Shown here: in pieces, positions 7,877 to 17,286 of the stretch | Layout of the letters: every line of letters starts with the position of its first letter | Numbering within the stretch: the first letter of the stretch is position 1 | Assembly: GCA_903888485.1 (NCBI GenBank) | Contig: CAISTS010000050.1 | Location: forward strand, 1 to 64,000 | Source: an uncultured bacterium | GTDB lineage: Bacteria; Pseudomonadota; Alphaproteobacteria; Rhodospirillales; Rhodospirillaceae | DNA: 64,000 bases | Direction: 5' to 3' | Notes under the pieces: model-generated | What the model saw: the letters and a program-made list of their open reading frames with translations, nothing else | Told to the model about the DNA's origin: nothing | Database searches by the model: none | Program-made: the position numbers and the translations under genes

Positions 7877-8707
7877 TCAGCCGCTGTGACCGTTGCCGTT
7901 ACCGGCAGCGGGCGTACAGATCGAGCGCGAGGATTCTTCGCGGATGAAGTTGATGATGTCCATAACGCCGGTGTGCGTGGAGAACAGATCGGCGACCTCG
8001 TTGAGTCTCTCCGCCATAGTGCCGCCCTGCGAGAACAGAAGGCCGTAGGCGGTGCGCAGCGAACGGATGTCCTCCCGGCTGAAGCCGCGCCGGCGCAGAC
8101 CGACGATGTTGAGGCCGTTCATGCGGGCGCGGTTGCCCATCACCAATGCATAGGGAATCACGTCCTTATCGACGCCGGAGACGCCGCCGATCATGGCGTG
8201 CTTGCCGATGCGCACATACTGATGCACGCCCGACAGCCCTCCGATATTGGCGTACTCGCCGACGTGCACATGGCCGCCGAGGGCGACGTTGTTGGTGAGG
8301 ATGACGTGATCCTCGAGCACGCAGTCATGGGCGACATGGCAACCGGCCATGAAGAAGCTGTGGCTACCGACACGCGTCACGCCGCCGCCCTGCGCCGTAC
8401 CGATGTGCATGGTGACGTGTTCGCGAATGACGTTGTTGGTGCCGATGACCAGCTTCGTCGGCTCACCCTTGTAGCTGAGGTGCTGCGGCGTGTGGCCCAA
8501 CGATGCGAACGGATGGACGATGGTGTGAGCGCCGATACTGGTGTGGCCGTCGATCACAACGTGCGACAGAACACGCACGCCCTCGCCCAGCTCCACATTG
8601 GCGCCGATGACGCAGTACGGTCCGATCTCAACGTCGCGCGCGAGCTCGGCTCCCGGATCGATCAAGGCGGTCGGGTGGATGCGCGTCAATTGAGGCGTTG
8701 TGTCCAA
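7877..8707 (-). CDS. lpxA: UDP-N-acetylglucosamine O-acyltransferase
   Basis: Catalyses the first step of lipid A synthesis, transfer of a 3-hydroxyacyl group from ACP to UDP-GlcNAc. The 276-residue product consists of left-handed beta-helix hexapeptide repeats (IHPTALIDPGAEL, VEIGPYCVIGANVELGEGV) and the conserved AGCHVAHDC block with the catalytic histidine. The C-terminal helical part (GLRRRGFSREDIRSLRTAYGLLF) is standard. A Gly/Asn/His tail (NGNGHSG) extends slightly past the usual end. It lies 41 bases after fabZ in the conserved lpxD-fabZ-lpxA order. Confidence 0.97.
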   Translation of the reverse strand: MDTTPQLTRIHPTALIDPGAELARDVEIGPYCVIGANVELGEGVRVLSHVVIDGHTSIGAHTIVHPFASLGHTPQHLSYKGEPTKLVIGTNNVIREHVTMHIGTAQGGGVTRVGSHSFFMAGCHVAHDCVLEDHVILTNNVALGGHVHVGEYANIGGLSGVHQYVRIGKHAMIGGVSGVDKDVIPYALVMGNRARMNGLNIVGLRRRGFSREDIRSLRTAYGLLFSQGGTMAERLNEVADLFSTHTGVMDIINFIREESSRSICTPAAGNGNGHSG

Positions 8708-8748
8708 GAGGTTTTTCCGATGTGGGGCTGCGGGGCTAACGAGCCGCG

Positions 8749-9213
8749 TCAGTCGTTCATGATCATGGCGGTGTAGAGGGCTTCCGCCACCACCGTGTCG
8801 CCGACACGCGCCTCGCCGCTGAATTTCCAGACATTGCCGCGCTGGCGTTCCTTGCGGCAGATGAGATGAAGCTGGTCGCCGGGACCGACAGGCTTGCGGA
8901 ACCGTGCGTTCTCGATCGACATGAAGTACACGAGCTTGCCTTCCGCTTCCTTACCGAGCGACGCCACCACGATCACGGCGGCTGTCTGCGCCATGGCCTC
9001 GATGATCAGCACGCCCGGCATCACCGGACGGCCCGGAAAGTGACCCTGAAAATGTGGCTCATTTGCGGTGACGTTCTTCACGCCGATGGCGGACTCGCCG
9101 GGGATCACGTTGATCAGGCGATCGACCAAGAGAAAAGGATAACGATGCGGGATCATGTCCATGATCCGATCGAAGTCGATGGTCACGCCGGGATGGCTTG
9201 CATGTCCGTCCAT
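8749..9213 (-). CDS. fabZ: 3-hydroxyacyl-[acyl-carrier-protein] dehydratase FabZ
   Basis: Dehydrates 3-hydroxyacyl-ACP in fatty-acid synthesis and so competes with LpxA/LpxD for the same hydroxyacyl-ACP pool, which explains its place between them. The 154-residue hot-dog-fold protein shows MIPHRYPFLLVDR near residue 20, the catalytic His in PHFQGHFPGRPVMPG and the catalytic Glu in IIEAMAQTAA. The length is typical. Spacing is 47 bases from lpxD and 41 from lpxA. Confidence 0.97.
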   Translation of the reverse strand: MDGHASHPGVTIDFDRIMDMIPHRYPFLLVDRLINVIPGESAIGVKNVTANEPHFQGHFPGRPVMPGVLIIEAMAQTAAVIVVASLGKEAEGKLVYFMSIENARFRKPVGPGDQLHLICRKERQRGNVWKFSGEARVGDTVVAEALYTAMIMND

Positions 9214-9260
9214 GGCCGCGGGGTCCTTTTGGAAGCCGTTTCACGCGCCCCGTTTTACGT

Positions 9261-10274
9261 TCACTTATCGCGCTTGGTCAACCGCGATAGGCCCGCGATC
9301 TCGCGCCAAAACTGCTTTATGGGCCGGGCCGGGTAGCCCATAACCGCCTCGCCCGGGCCAATATCGCGCATAACCCCGGTTTTTCCCGCGATTTGAGCGC
9401 CGTCGCCCACTTTCACATGGTCGGCCACGCCGACCTGCCCGCCAACGACCACGCCATTGCCGAGCTTGGCGCTTCCGGCAATGCCCGCCTGTGAAACGAT
9501 AATACAGCGCTGGCCGATTTCGACGTTGTGGGCGATCTGCACAAGGTTGTCGATCTTCGTGCCCGCGCCGATCACCGTATCGCCGGTCGTGCCGCGGTCG
9601 ACGGCGGAGTTCGCGCCGATCTCGACATCGTCGTGAATTATCACGCGCCCGAGCTGGGGCACTTTTTGGTGACCTTGCGCGCCAGAGACGAAGCCGAAGC
9701 CGTCCTGACCGATCTGAACACCGGGATGCACGATGACTCTATTGCCGATGAGGCAATACCTCAGCGTCGTGTTGGGGCCGATGCGGCAGTCCTCGCCAAT
9801 CACCACACCCGGCCCGATCACCGCGTTGGCGCCGATGACGCTGCGCGCGCCGATGTTGGCCTTGGCGCTGATCACAGCGCCCGGCGAGATCACCGCGTCC
9901 GCGCCTATCACGGCGTCGGCCGCTACAGCGCGGTCCAGCCGCAATGCCGTCGGTGGTACGGGCGGATAGAAGGCATTGGCGATGGCGGCGAAGGCGGCGC
10001 GCGGATTATCCGCGATCATCACCGCGCCGTTCTGCACTTTGCCCGCAAGCTTCTCGGTGGTGACGCAAGCGCCGCAACGGCCGGTCGACAGCGCGTTGAC
10101 GTAGGCCGGGTCGGCGAGGTAGGCGATCTCGCCGGCGCCGGCGGTGTCGATGTTCGCGATGTCGTGGATCAAGAGACCGGGGTCGGGGCCCGGCGCCAGC
10201 CGGGCGCCACAGCGCCCGGCTAGGTCAGCCAACTTGAAAGGCCCGGCGCGGTGATAAAACCTCGGGTCGGGCAT
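9261..10274 (-). CDS. lpxD: UDP-3-O-(3-hydroxyacyl)glucosamine N-acyltransferase
   Basis: Catalyses N-acylation of UDP-3-O-acylglucosamine in lipid A synthesis. The 337-residue protein has an N-terminal uridine-binding domain (about residues 1-110) followed by hexapeptide-repeat beta-helix turns. It includes the [11 protein letters not shown] block and the catalytic His region [12 protein letters not shown]. The C-terminal helix ends in [11 protein letters not shown]. It lies 15 bases downstream of the Skp-like gene in the BamA-Skp-LpxD-FabZ-LpxA order. Confidence 0.97.
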   Translation of the reverse strand: MPDPRFYHRAGPFKLADLAGRCGARLAPGPDPGLLIHDIANIDTAGAGEIAYLADPAYVNALSTGRCGACVTTEKLAGKVQNGAVMIADNPRAAFAAIANAFYPPVPPTALRLDRAVAADAVIGADAVISPGAVISAKANIGARSVIGANAVIGPGVVIGEDCRIGPNTTLRYCLIGNRVIVHPGVQIGQDGFGFVSGAQGHQKVPQLGRVIIHDDVEIGANSAVDRGTTGDTVIGAGTKIDNLVQIAHNVEIGQRCIIVSQAGIAGSAKLGNGVVVGGQVGVADHVKVGDGAQIAGKTGVMRDIGPGEAVMGYPARPIKQFWREIAGLSRLTKRDK

Positions 10275-10289
10275 GCACTTAAGTGCGTT

Positions 10290-10952
10290 TTACTTTTTCG
10301 CCGGAATCGCGGGCGCCGCGGGCAAGCCTGGCACGCCGGCAGCAGCCGCAGCCGGATCGGCCTGACGCTGCAGCGTATCGGGGTTCTGGAACGGCACGCT
10401 GGCGAGACGCTGGTTCAAGCGGTCCAGCACGAGTTTGGTGATGTCCATCCCCGGATCGAAGATCATCAGCTGGTTGCGCGCCATGACGGCGTTGATGCCG
10501 GCTTCCTTCGAGACTTCGCTGGTGACCAGCATGATCTGCTCGCCGATCTTCTGCATCGACTGTTGGAACGAGTAGTCGAGGCGTTCCTGCTTGTCCTTCA
10601 CCTGAGTCTGGAAGTCGACAAGCTTCTGCTGGAAGGTAGTAGCCTGCTGCTGGAACACGTCGGGCGCCAGCACGCTACGCTGTTGCGCGAGGGCCTGGTC
10701 CTCTGCGCGCAGTTTGGTCTCCATATCCTTCACTTGGTTTTGGTACGTCGTCGCGAACTTGTCGCGCTCAAGACGCACGCCCTTCGCCGCCAGGCTGTCC
10801 TGCAGCAGCAGGTCGGTATCGACGATGCCGAGGATCGGCGTCGGGCGCTTTTCGGCGGCAGCTTGGCCGGCGATGGCGGTGGTGCCCAGCAGCATGCTGC
10901 CGGCAAACAGCGCGGCTGCGGCCGCGCGGGTGAAGATCGAACTCGTTTTCAT
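10290..10952 (-). CDS. skp: Periplasmic chaperone, OmpH/Skp family
   Basis: A 220-residue protein with a Sec signal peptide (MKTSSIFTRAAAAALFAG, cleavage around AIA-GQA near residue 30). A Skp core follows: the first strand ILGIVDTDLLL, then long charged coiled-coil arms rich in Gln/Lys/Glu (about residues 55-150), then the return strand INAVMARNQLMIF and DITKLVLDRLN. Skp trimers hold unfolded outer-membrane proteins on the way to BamA. The Pro/Ala-rich C-terminal tail (after residue 195) is longer than in the enterobacterial protein. It lies 15 bases downstream of bamA in the same operon. Confidence 0.9.
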   Translation of the reverse strand: MKTSSIFTRAAAAALFAGSMLLGTTAIAGQAAAEKRPTPILGIVDTDLLLQDSLAAKGVRLERDKFATTYQNQVKDMETKLRAEDQALAQQRSVLAPDVFQQQATTFQQKLVDFQTQVKDKQERLDYSFQQSMQKIGEQIMLVTSEVSKEAGINAVMARNQLMIFDPGMDITKLVLDRLNQRLASVPFQNPDTLQRQADPAAAAAGVPGLPAAPAIPAKK

Positions 10953-10967
10953 GTTAGCCCCTTGAAC

Positions 10968-13340
10968 TTATTGAATGCGGTTACCGAAATTAACGCGGAA
11001 ACGGGATTTTCTGTCGAACGGTTGCGCGCCGAAGATGAACGGCGAGTAGTCGAGCGAGATGACGCCGACAGGCGACGTCCATTCGACGCCGATACCTGCC
11101 GAACCGCGGATCGCGCGGCTGTCGAGCACCGACACCGTGGGCACACCGAGGAGCGCCTTCGGCGCACCGATCACGCCCCAGTCGTTGAACAGCTTGGTCT
11201 TGATCCCGGCTTCCTTAGGTATACCTAGCGGCACGCGCAGCTCAATGGTGCCCGTACCGGTCCAGTCGCCGCCGTAGGCGTCGAACGTCAGCGCATCGCG
11301 CGGGCTGACGCCGTAGTCCTTGAAGCCGCGCAGATTATATCCGCCAAGCTGATAGCGCTGGTAGATCTTGATGTCCTGGCCCAGACCGACGATGTACCCG
11401 CCGTTGGCAGCGGCCGAGAAAATCCAGCCCGTGAAGGGCTCGGTGTAGAACGCTCCGCCGACGCCACCGCGCACGAAGCGCTCACTGCCGCCAAGACCCG
11501 CGAGGTCCGTCGACATGGTGACATAGAAACCTTCGGTCGGATCGATGGCGTTGTTACGACGGTCGTAGACCAGCACCTGGCTCAGCTGCGAGGTCAAAGT
11601 CGTGCCGGCCTGCTCGCGGATGTACTGCGAAGCGAAGCTGTTGAGGCCGGTCAGATTGGTGGCGGTCAGGCTGTAGTTGAAGCGCTGGTACATGTACTCA
11701 TTGTACGAGAAGCCGAGACGCAGCGTGCCGCCGTAGGTGTTCGAGGTAAAGCCTGCCTGGTCCTGGTAGTCAGTGCGCTGGGCGATCAAGTCGGCGCCCG
11801 CAACGAGACGGCGATCAAGGAAATACGGCTCGGTGAAGCTGACGTTCGCCTGCATCTGCTGCTGGGCGATGGAGAAGTTCGCGCGCAAATCCTGGCCTTT
11901 GCCGAGCAGGTTGCGTTCGGCGATGCCAACGTCGAACAACGCACCGGTCGCGCTCGAATAACCGATGCCGAAGCTGAGTTCGCCCGTCGACTGCTCCTCA
12001 ACCTTGGCGGTCAGGATGGTGCGGTCGGGGAACTGCTCGGACGGTGTGTTATCGATCTTGACGGTGTCCTGCTTGAAGTAGCCAAGGCTTTCCAAGCGCT
12101 CGCGCGAACGGCGCACGCGCGCGGTGTTGAAGGCATCGCCTTCCACCAGGCGCATCTCGCGGCGGATGACGCGGTCGAGGGTTCGTGAATTGCCCTGGAT
12201 GTCGATACGTTCGATGAACACGCGCGGGCCTTCGCGCACCTGGAAGGTGACATTGATGGTCTTGGCGGCGGTGTTGCGCTCGACGCGCGGGCGCACGTCG
12301 ACGAAGGCGTAGCCCGAGTTGCCGGCCGCGTTGGTGATGGCGTCGATGGTATCTTCGAGCTGCTTGCCGTTGAACCAGTCGCCGGCCTGCGGAATGACCG
12401 CGGACTGCAGCGCCTCTTTCGGCAGGTCGCGCACGTTGACGTCGAGGTCGACCTTCTCGAGCTTGTAACGCGGACCTTCCTTGACCGTGAAGGTCATATA
12501 GAAGTTCTCGCGGTTGGGAGCGAGCTCGGCCACGGCCGAAACCACTTCGAAGTCGGCATAGCCTTCTTGAACATAGTAACGCCGCAAGAGCTCGCGGTCG
12601 TAATTCATACGGTCCGGGTCGTAGGTGTCATTGGAGGTGAAGATGCGCCACCAACGCTCTTCGCGCGTCAGGATCGTGTCGCGCAAATCTCCATCATCGA
12701 ACGCCTCGTTGCCGACGAAGTTGATGGTGCGCACATAGGTCGGGCGGCCTTCGGTGATCTCGTAGACCACGTCGACGCGGTTCTGCGGCAGCTCGATGAC
12801 TTTGGGCTCGACGCGCGCGGCGAAGCGGCCTTTGCGGCGATAGAGTTCCAGGATCTTCTCGACGTCCTGCTGGACCTTGGTGCGGGTGTAAACCACGCGC
12901 GGGCGCAGCTGGATTTCCTTGTTGAGGTCCTCGTCCTTGATCTTCGAGTTACCTTCGAGCGAGATGCGGTTGATGATCGGGTTTTCAACGACGCGGATCA
13001 GCAGGATGTTGCTGGGCTGGCGCGTGATCACCACGTCGGCGAACAGGCCTGTGGCGAACAGGTTCTTGAGCGATCGGTCGATGCGCACCGGGTCGAACGG
13101 ATCGCCTTCACGCACCGAAAGGTACGTACGGATGGTGGCGGGCTCGATACGCTGGCTGCCCTGGACCTGGATGATCTCGATGATACCGCCCTCATCGGCG
13201 GCGAAGCTGACTGCGGGCAGGCTCAATAAGCCCGCGAGGCCGACAACCAACGCCAGCAGCACCGCCGCGAGTTTGCGCGTCATTGGCGCAATTCGCTGGC
13301 GCGCCCCAAAGCGCCGTACCAGACCGGCCGTTACTCTCAT
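10968..13340 (-). CDS. bamA: Outer-membrane protein assembly factor BamA
   Basis: Central barrel of the BAM complex, which folds and inserts outer-membrane beta-barrel proteins. The product has a signal peptide ending at SFA-ADEGG, five POTRA domains (IQVQGSQRIEPATIRTYL begins POTRA1; IQGNSRTLDRVIRREM begins POTRA5) and a 16-strand barrel. The barrel includes the L6-loop block LRGFKDYGVSPRD (the VRGF/Y equivalent is LRGF). The ATG at 13340 has a GTAGG Shine-Dalgarno, but an internal ATG at 13283 would give a more normal signal peptide (MTRKLAAVLLAL). The protein ends FRVNFGNRIQ, so the usual terminal aromatic residue of the beta-signal is absent. Confidence 0.96.
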   Translation of the reverse strand: MRVTAGLVRRFGARQRIAPMTRKLAAVLLALVVGLAGLLSLPAVSFAADEGGIIEIIQVQGSQRIEPATIRTYLSVREGDPFDPVRIDRSLKNLFATGLFADVVITRQPSNILLIRVVENPIINRISLEGNSKIKDEDLNKEIQLRPRVVYTRTKVQQDVEKILELYRRKGRFAARVEPKVIELPQNRVDVVYEITEGRPTYVRTINFVGNEAFDDGDLRDTILTREERWWRIFTSNDTYDPDRMNYDRELLRRYYVQEGYADFEVVSAVAELAPNRENFYMTFTVKEGPRYKLEKVDLDVNVRDLPKEALQSAVIPQAGDWFNGKQLEDTIDAITNAAGNSGYAFVDVRPRVERNTAAKTINVTFQVREGPRVFIERIDIQGNSRTLDRVIRREMRLVEGDAFNTARVRRSRERLESLGYFKQDTVKIDNTPSEQFPDRTILTAKVEEQSTGELSFGIGYSSATGALFDVGIAERNLLGKGQDLRANFSIAQQQMQANVSFTEPYFLDRRLVAGADLIAQRTDYQDQAGFTSNTYGGTLRLGFSYNEYMYQRFNYSLTATNLTGLNSFASQYIREQAGTTLTSQLSQVLVYDRRNNAIDPTEGFYVTMSTDLAGLGGSERFVRGGVGGAFYTEPFTGWIFSAAANGGYIVGLGQDIKIYQRYQLGGYNLRGFKDYGVSPRDALTFDAYGGDWTGTGTIELRVPLGIPKEAGIKTKLFNDWGVIGAPKALLGVPTVSVLDSRAIRGSAGIGVEWTSPVGVISLDYSPFIFGAQPFDRKSRFRVNFGNRIQ

Positions 13341-13399
13341 CCAAACCTACCGCTATTCGATCTGCCCGCTGTTCCTTGCGCGCCCCAAGGTCTCGGAGA

Positions 13400-14521
13400 T
13401 CAAAGATGAATAATGTCGTTCCAGGCGCCGAAGACCATGAGCGCCATCACGAGCGCTAAACCAACACGCAAACCCCACTCCTGGGCCCGCTCCGAAAGGG
13501 GCCGGCCGCGAACGGCTTCGATGGCGTAAAACAACAGGTGTCCGCCGTCAAGCATAGGCACCGGGAAAAGGTTTATGAGCCCCAAATTAATCGACAAAAT
13601 CGCTATGAAATGAATGAAATTAAGGCTGCCGCTTTTGGCCGCTTGGCCCGAGAATTGCGCGATACGGATCGGCCCGCCCAGGTCCTCGGCACCGCGCCGG
13701 CCGGTGATGATTTGGCCCATGGCAACGAGACTGCCTTCGACCATGTCATAGGTGAACCCCACGGAGGCGCCCAAGGCCTCGACCGGGTTCAGCACCACGG
13801 TCGCGCCGGTATTAGCCGCGCCAATGCCGAGCTTGTAGCGCTTCTGGGGCTTGCCGGTCCCCATGTCCTCTTCCGTCTGGCGCGGGGTGATCAGGATCTT
13901 ACGCTCGGCGCCTTCGCGCTCGATGGCAACTTCCATGGTGCTGCCGTCGGACAGCAGCACGGTCGTCAGGATGTCCTCGAAACGGTTGATCGCATTGCCG
14001 TCGATGGACTTGATCCGGTCTCCGGTCAGAACCCCGGCTTCGGCGGCGGCCGAACCTTCGATCACCTGGCCCACGACGGGTTCAGTCACCGGACGGCCCA
14101 GGGTCATGAACATGACCCAGAACACCAGGATGCCAAACAGGAAGTTGATGGCGGGGCCGGCGAAAACAATCGCAGAGCGCTGACCGACGGTCTTGTGCTT
14201 GAACGAAACCAGCTTTTCCTCGGGGGTCAGCGGGCGCGTCACCGGATCGGTTGCGCCACCCTCGACCACCTGCATGGTCTCGCCCTCGCCGAACATCTTC
14301 ACGTAGCCGCCGAGCGGGATCAGGCTGAACTTCCAGCGCGTGCCGTGTTTGTCGGTGAAGCCGAACAACTCGGGGCCGAAGCCGATCGAGAAGGCTTGGC
14401 AGCGCACCCCGTTCTTGCGCGCGATGTAGAAGTGGCCGAACTCGTGAACGAAAACGACAATGGTCAGAACGACAACGAAGCTGAGGAGCGTGAACGGGAC
14501 CCCAAAAAACTGCTCAAGCAC
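13400..14521 (-). CDS. rseP: RIP metalloprotease RseP (site-2 protease)
   Basis: An inner-membrane zinc protease that cuts within transmembrane segments of anti-sigma factors and signal peptides. The 373-residue product has the zinc motif HEFGH at residues 26-30 in the first membrane segment. It has one clear PDZ domain in the middle (VIEGSAAAEAGVLTGDRIKSIDG) and the third zinc-ligand motif NLFPVPMLDGGH in a later membrane segment. Four membrane segments are visible. It lies between dxr (37-nt gap) and bamA (59-nt gap), as in most proteobacteria, linking envelope-stress signalling to barrel assembly. Confidence 0.96.
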   Translation of the reverse strand: MLEQFFGVPFTLLSFVVVLTIVVFVHEFGHFYIARKNGVRCQAFSIGFGPELFGFTDKHGTRWKFSLIPLGGYVKMFGEGETMQVVEGGATDPVTRPLTPEEKLVSFKHKTVGQRSAIVFAGPAINFLFGILVFWVMFMTLGRPVTEPVVGQVIEGSAAAEAGVLTGDRIKSIDGNAINRFEDILTTVLLSDGSTMEVAIEREGAERKILITPRQTEEDMGTGKPQKRYKLGIGAANTGATVVLNPVEALGASVGFTYDMVEGSLVAMGQIITGRRGAEDLGGPIRIAQFSGQAAKSGSLNFIHFIAILSINLGLINLFPVPMLDGGHLLFYAIEAVRGRPLSERAQEWGLRVGLALVMALMVFGAWNDIIHL

Positions 14522-14558
14522 GTAGCGTCTCCCTCATGTATGCGCAAAGCCGGCAAGG

Positions 14559-15725
14559 TTACTCGGCTGCGGCGCTCTGGTTCTTGACCGCCTTGGCGAT
14601 GCGGCGGGCGTCACCGTCAATCGCCAGGACATCGTCGAGCGCCTTTGCCCCCTGATGCGGCAGACGGGCGAGAGTGTGTTCGACGATTGCGGCGATATCG
14701 AGGAAGCCGATTTCTCCGGCCAAAAAACGGGCGACGGCGACCTCATTTGCGGCGTTCAGGATAGTAGGTGCGGCCCCCCCGCTTTGCAACGCGGCACGGG
14801 CTAATTTAAGTGCAGGAAAGCGTAACAAATCCGGGGCTTGGAAGGTCAAACTCCCAAGTTGCGCGAGGTCGAGTTTTCCCGTCGGCGCGGTCATCCGCTG
14901 GGGCCATCCCAGGGCGTAAGCGATGGGGGTGCGCATATCAGGCGTGCCGAGTTGCGCCAGGGTCGAACCGTCGGCGTATTCGACCATGCTGTGGACCACG
15001 GACTGGGGGTGCACCAGCACGTCGATCCGCTCGCTCGGCAGGCCGAACAGGTGATGAGCCTCGATGACCTCGAGGCCCTTGTTCATCATGGTCGCGGAAT
15101 CGACCGAGATTTTGGCGCCCATGGACCAATTGGGATGGGCCACGGCCTGAGCCGGGGTGACCTTGGCCATATCCGCCAGCGCCCAAGTGCGAAAAGGACC
15201 GCCCGAGGCCGTCAGGATGATCTTGGATATCTTGTCTTTTTGATTGAAATCAAAGACTTGGAAAATAGCATTGTGCTCGGAATCGACCGGCAGCAGGGTC
15301 GCGCGGCACGCTCTGACCCGTTCCATGAACAGATCACCGGCGCAGACCAGGCATTCCTTGTTGGCCAGGGCCACGACCGCACCGCGCTCGACGGCTGCGA
15401 GGGTGGGTTTCAAGCCCGCCGCACCGACAATCGCCGCCATGACCCAGTCCGCCGGCAGGCTGGCGGCTTCGCACAGGGCTTCGGGCCCGGCGGCAACGCC
15501 GATATTGGTATCCGCCAGCGCCTCCTTGAGTGCGCCGTAATGGCTGGCGTCGGCGATCACCACCATGGCCGGCCCCAGGCGGCGCGCCTGCTCGGCCAGT
15601 TTCTTCCAATTGCCGTTGCCCGTCAGCGCCACGACCTTGAAGGCCGCGGGGTCGCGCTCGATCAGGTCTATCGTGCTGTCGCCGATGGAACCGGTGGAGC
15701 CGAGGATGGTGATGGTCTTCACCAT
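14559..15725 (-). CDS. dxr: 1-deoxy-D-xylulose 5-phosphate reductoisomerase
   Basis: Converts DXP to MEP with NADPH, the first committed step of non-mevalonate isoprenoid synthesis. The 388-residue product begins MVKTITILGSTGSIGDSTID, the NADPH-binding signature. It contains LANKECLVCAG and the metal/substrate segment LPVDSEHNAIFQ, then SGGPF and HPNWSMGAKISVDSATMMNKGLEVIEAH. A longer open frame exists, but the ATG at 15725 gives the canonical N-terminus and overlaps the cdsA stop by seven bases. Its products feed UppS, encoded two genes upstream in the same operon. Confidence 0.97.
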   Translation of the reverse strand: MVKTITILGSTGSIGDSTIDLIERDPAAFKVVALTGNGNWKKLAEQARRLGPAMVVIADASHYGALKEALADTNIGVAAGPEALCEAASLPADWVMAAIVGAAGLKPTLAAVERGAVVALANKECLVCAGDLFMERVRACRATLLPVDSEHNAIFQVFDFNQKDKISKIILTASGGPFRTWALADMAKVTPAQAVAHPNWSMGAKISVDSATMMNKGLEVIEAHHLFGLPSERIDVLVHPQSVVHSMVEYADGSTLAQLGTPDMRTPIAYALGWPQRMTAPTGKLDLAQLGSLTFQAPDLLRFPALKLARAALQSGGAAPTILNAANEVAVARFLAGEIGFLDIAAIVEHTLARLPHQGAKALDDVLAIDGDARRIAKAVKNQSAAAE

Positions 15726-16504
15726 GACTGCACCCCACCCCCTAAAACCAGGGCCAGCAGCGCCGCCAAGGGCGCGGCAAACCAAAGGCCGTCGAAGCGG
15801 TCCATGACGCCGCCATGGCCGGGAATGAGCGCGCCGGAGTCCTTAACCTTGTAGTGGCGCTTGAGGCCCGACTCAAACAAATCGCCTGCTTGGCTCACAA
15901 TCGATAGCCCCCCTGCCAGGGCACCGAGCAAGAACGTTACCTGCACGCCAAATCCCCATGCCACCGCGCTGCTGATCACAACCGCGGACACCAAACCACC
16001 CACCGCGCCCGACCAGGTCTTATTGGGGCTGATGGACGGGGCCAGCTTGGGCCCGCCGATCAGCCGCCCGAAGGCGTAGGCGCCGATATCGGTCGCCCAG
16101 ACCACCGCCAGCAGCCAGAATATCGAAACGGCCCCGCCGACGCTCATGACATAAAGCAGAGAAATCGCCGGCAGCGCTACATAAACAACTGCAATCTGGA
16201 CAATATAAAACCCTTTTCGGCCAGCCACTTGGTCGGCAGCGGCCAGGGTAATTGTGGCAACGGCGATGAGCACCAGGGCGGGCAGCCATTGACCAAAGGA
16301 TACCGCCGCAATGGCGCCCAGGGCGGCCGCGATCACGAAGGCGCTGCGCTTCTTGCCGATGCGCCCGTCCATGCGGGTGAATTCCCAGCCCATGACGCCG
16401 GCGATGGCGGCCACCAGCAGATGGAAATAGGGAAACTCGAGATAGACGAGCAGGAGGAATAAAGGCGCCAGGACGACGCCGGAGGCCACGCGGGTCCAGA
16501 GCAC
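15719..16504 (-). CDS. cdsA: Phosphatidate cytidylyltransferase
   Basis: Makes CDP-diacylglycerol from phosphatidate and CTP at the inner membrane, the branch point of phospholipid synthesis. The protein has about seven hydrophobic segments. The C-terminal CDS signature spans SQAGDLFESGLKRHYKVKDSG and ALIPGHGGVMDRFDGL, and SPNKTWSGAVGG lies further in. I start it at the GTG at 16504 (261 residues, VLWTRVASG), 11 bases after the uppS stop. The open frame upstream would run through uppS. Confidence 0.94.
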   Translation of the reverse strand: MLWTRVASGVVLAPLFLLLVYLEFPYFHLLVAAIAGVMGWEFTRMDGRIGKKRSAFVIAAALGAIAAVSFGQWLPALVLIAVATITLAAADQVAGRKGFYIVQIAVVYVALPAISLLYVMSVGGAVSIFWLLAVVWATDIGAYAFGRLIGGPKLAPSISPNKTWSGAVGGLVSAVVISSAVAWGFGVQVTFLLGALAGGLSIVSQAGDLFESGLKRHYKVKDSGALIPGHGGVMDRFDGLWFAAPLAALLALVLGGGVQSW

Positions 16505-16515
16505 GGCTGGGCGAC

Positions 16516-17286
16516 CTAGCTTGTCACGGCGCCGTAGCGGCGCTCGCGGCCCTTGTAGGTGGCAATGGCCTCTTCCAACTCCTTCTGCCCGAAATCGGGC
16601 CACAGGGTTTCAGTGAACACGAGTTCGCTATAGGCCAACTGCCAGAGCAGAAAATTGCTGATGCGCTGTTCGCCCGAGGTCCTGATCAACAGATCCGGAT
16701 CGGGCATATCGGCGGTGAACAGGCAGTGCGCGAAGGCCGCTTCGTCGATGCCCGCAGGATCGATGCGCCCCGCGGCGCTTTCGGCCGCCAGCGCCCGCGC
16801 CGCGGCGACGATCTCCTGCCGGCCGCCATAACTCAGCGCAATGGTCAGCACGAGCTTCACGTTGGCCGCCGTGCGCGCTTCGGCGCCCTCGATCAGCTTG
16901 ACGGTATCGGTCGGCAGACGTGTGCGGTCGCCGATGACGTTGAGGCGAATGCCGTTGCTCACCAGCTCGGCGATGTCGTTCTCGAGATAGAAGCGCAGCA
17001 GGCTAAACAGGTCGCGCACTTCGCTCTCGGGCCGCGACCAGTTCTCCGACGAGAAGCCAAACAGCGTGAGATACTTGATGCCGAGGTTGCCGGCGCCCTT
17101 GACGACCCGCTTGACCGCATCGGCGCCGCGCTTGTGGCCGGCCGTGCGCGGCAATCCGCGCGCCTTCGCCCAGCGTCCGTTGCCGTCCATGATGATGGCG
17201 ACATGCACCGGCATGCCGTTCCCCCCATTTTGTTCGGAAGGGGCGGCAGCTTCGGTCGGCGCAGGTTGGAGGGGCGTGGCGCGCAT
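16516..17286 (-). CDS. uppS: Undecaprenyl diphosphate synthase (isoprenyl transferase)
   Basis: A cis-prenyltransferase that makes the C55 lipid carrier for peptidoglycan and O-antigen. The 256-residue product has the catalytic IIMDGNGRWAKARG block, GHKRGADAVKR, LTLFGFSSENWSRP and the C-terminal PDPDLLIRTSGEQRISNFLLWQLAYSE block. About 25 extra residues precede the core. Its start overlaps the frr stop by one base (TGATG), so translation is probably coupled. Confidence 0.96.
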   Translation of the reverse strand: MRATPLQPAPTEAAAPSEQNGGNGMPVHVAIIMDGNGRWAKARGLPRTAGHKRGADAVKRVVKGAGNLGIKYLTLFGFSSENWSRPESEVRDLFSLLRFYLENDIAELVSNGIRLNVIGDRTRLPTDTVKLIEGAEARTAANVKLVLTIALSYGGRQEIVAAARALAAESAAGRIDPAGIDEAAFAHCLFTADMPDPDLLIRTSGEQRISNFLLWQLAYSELVFTETLWPDFGQKELEEAIATYKGRERRYGAVTS

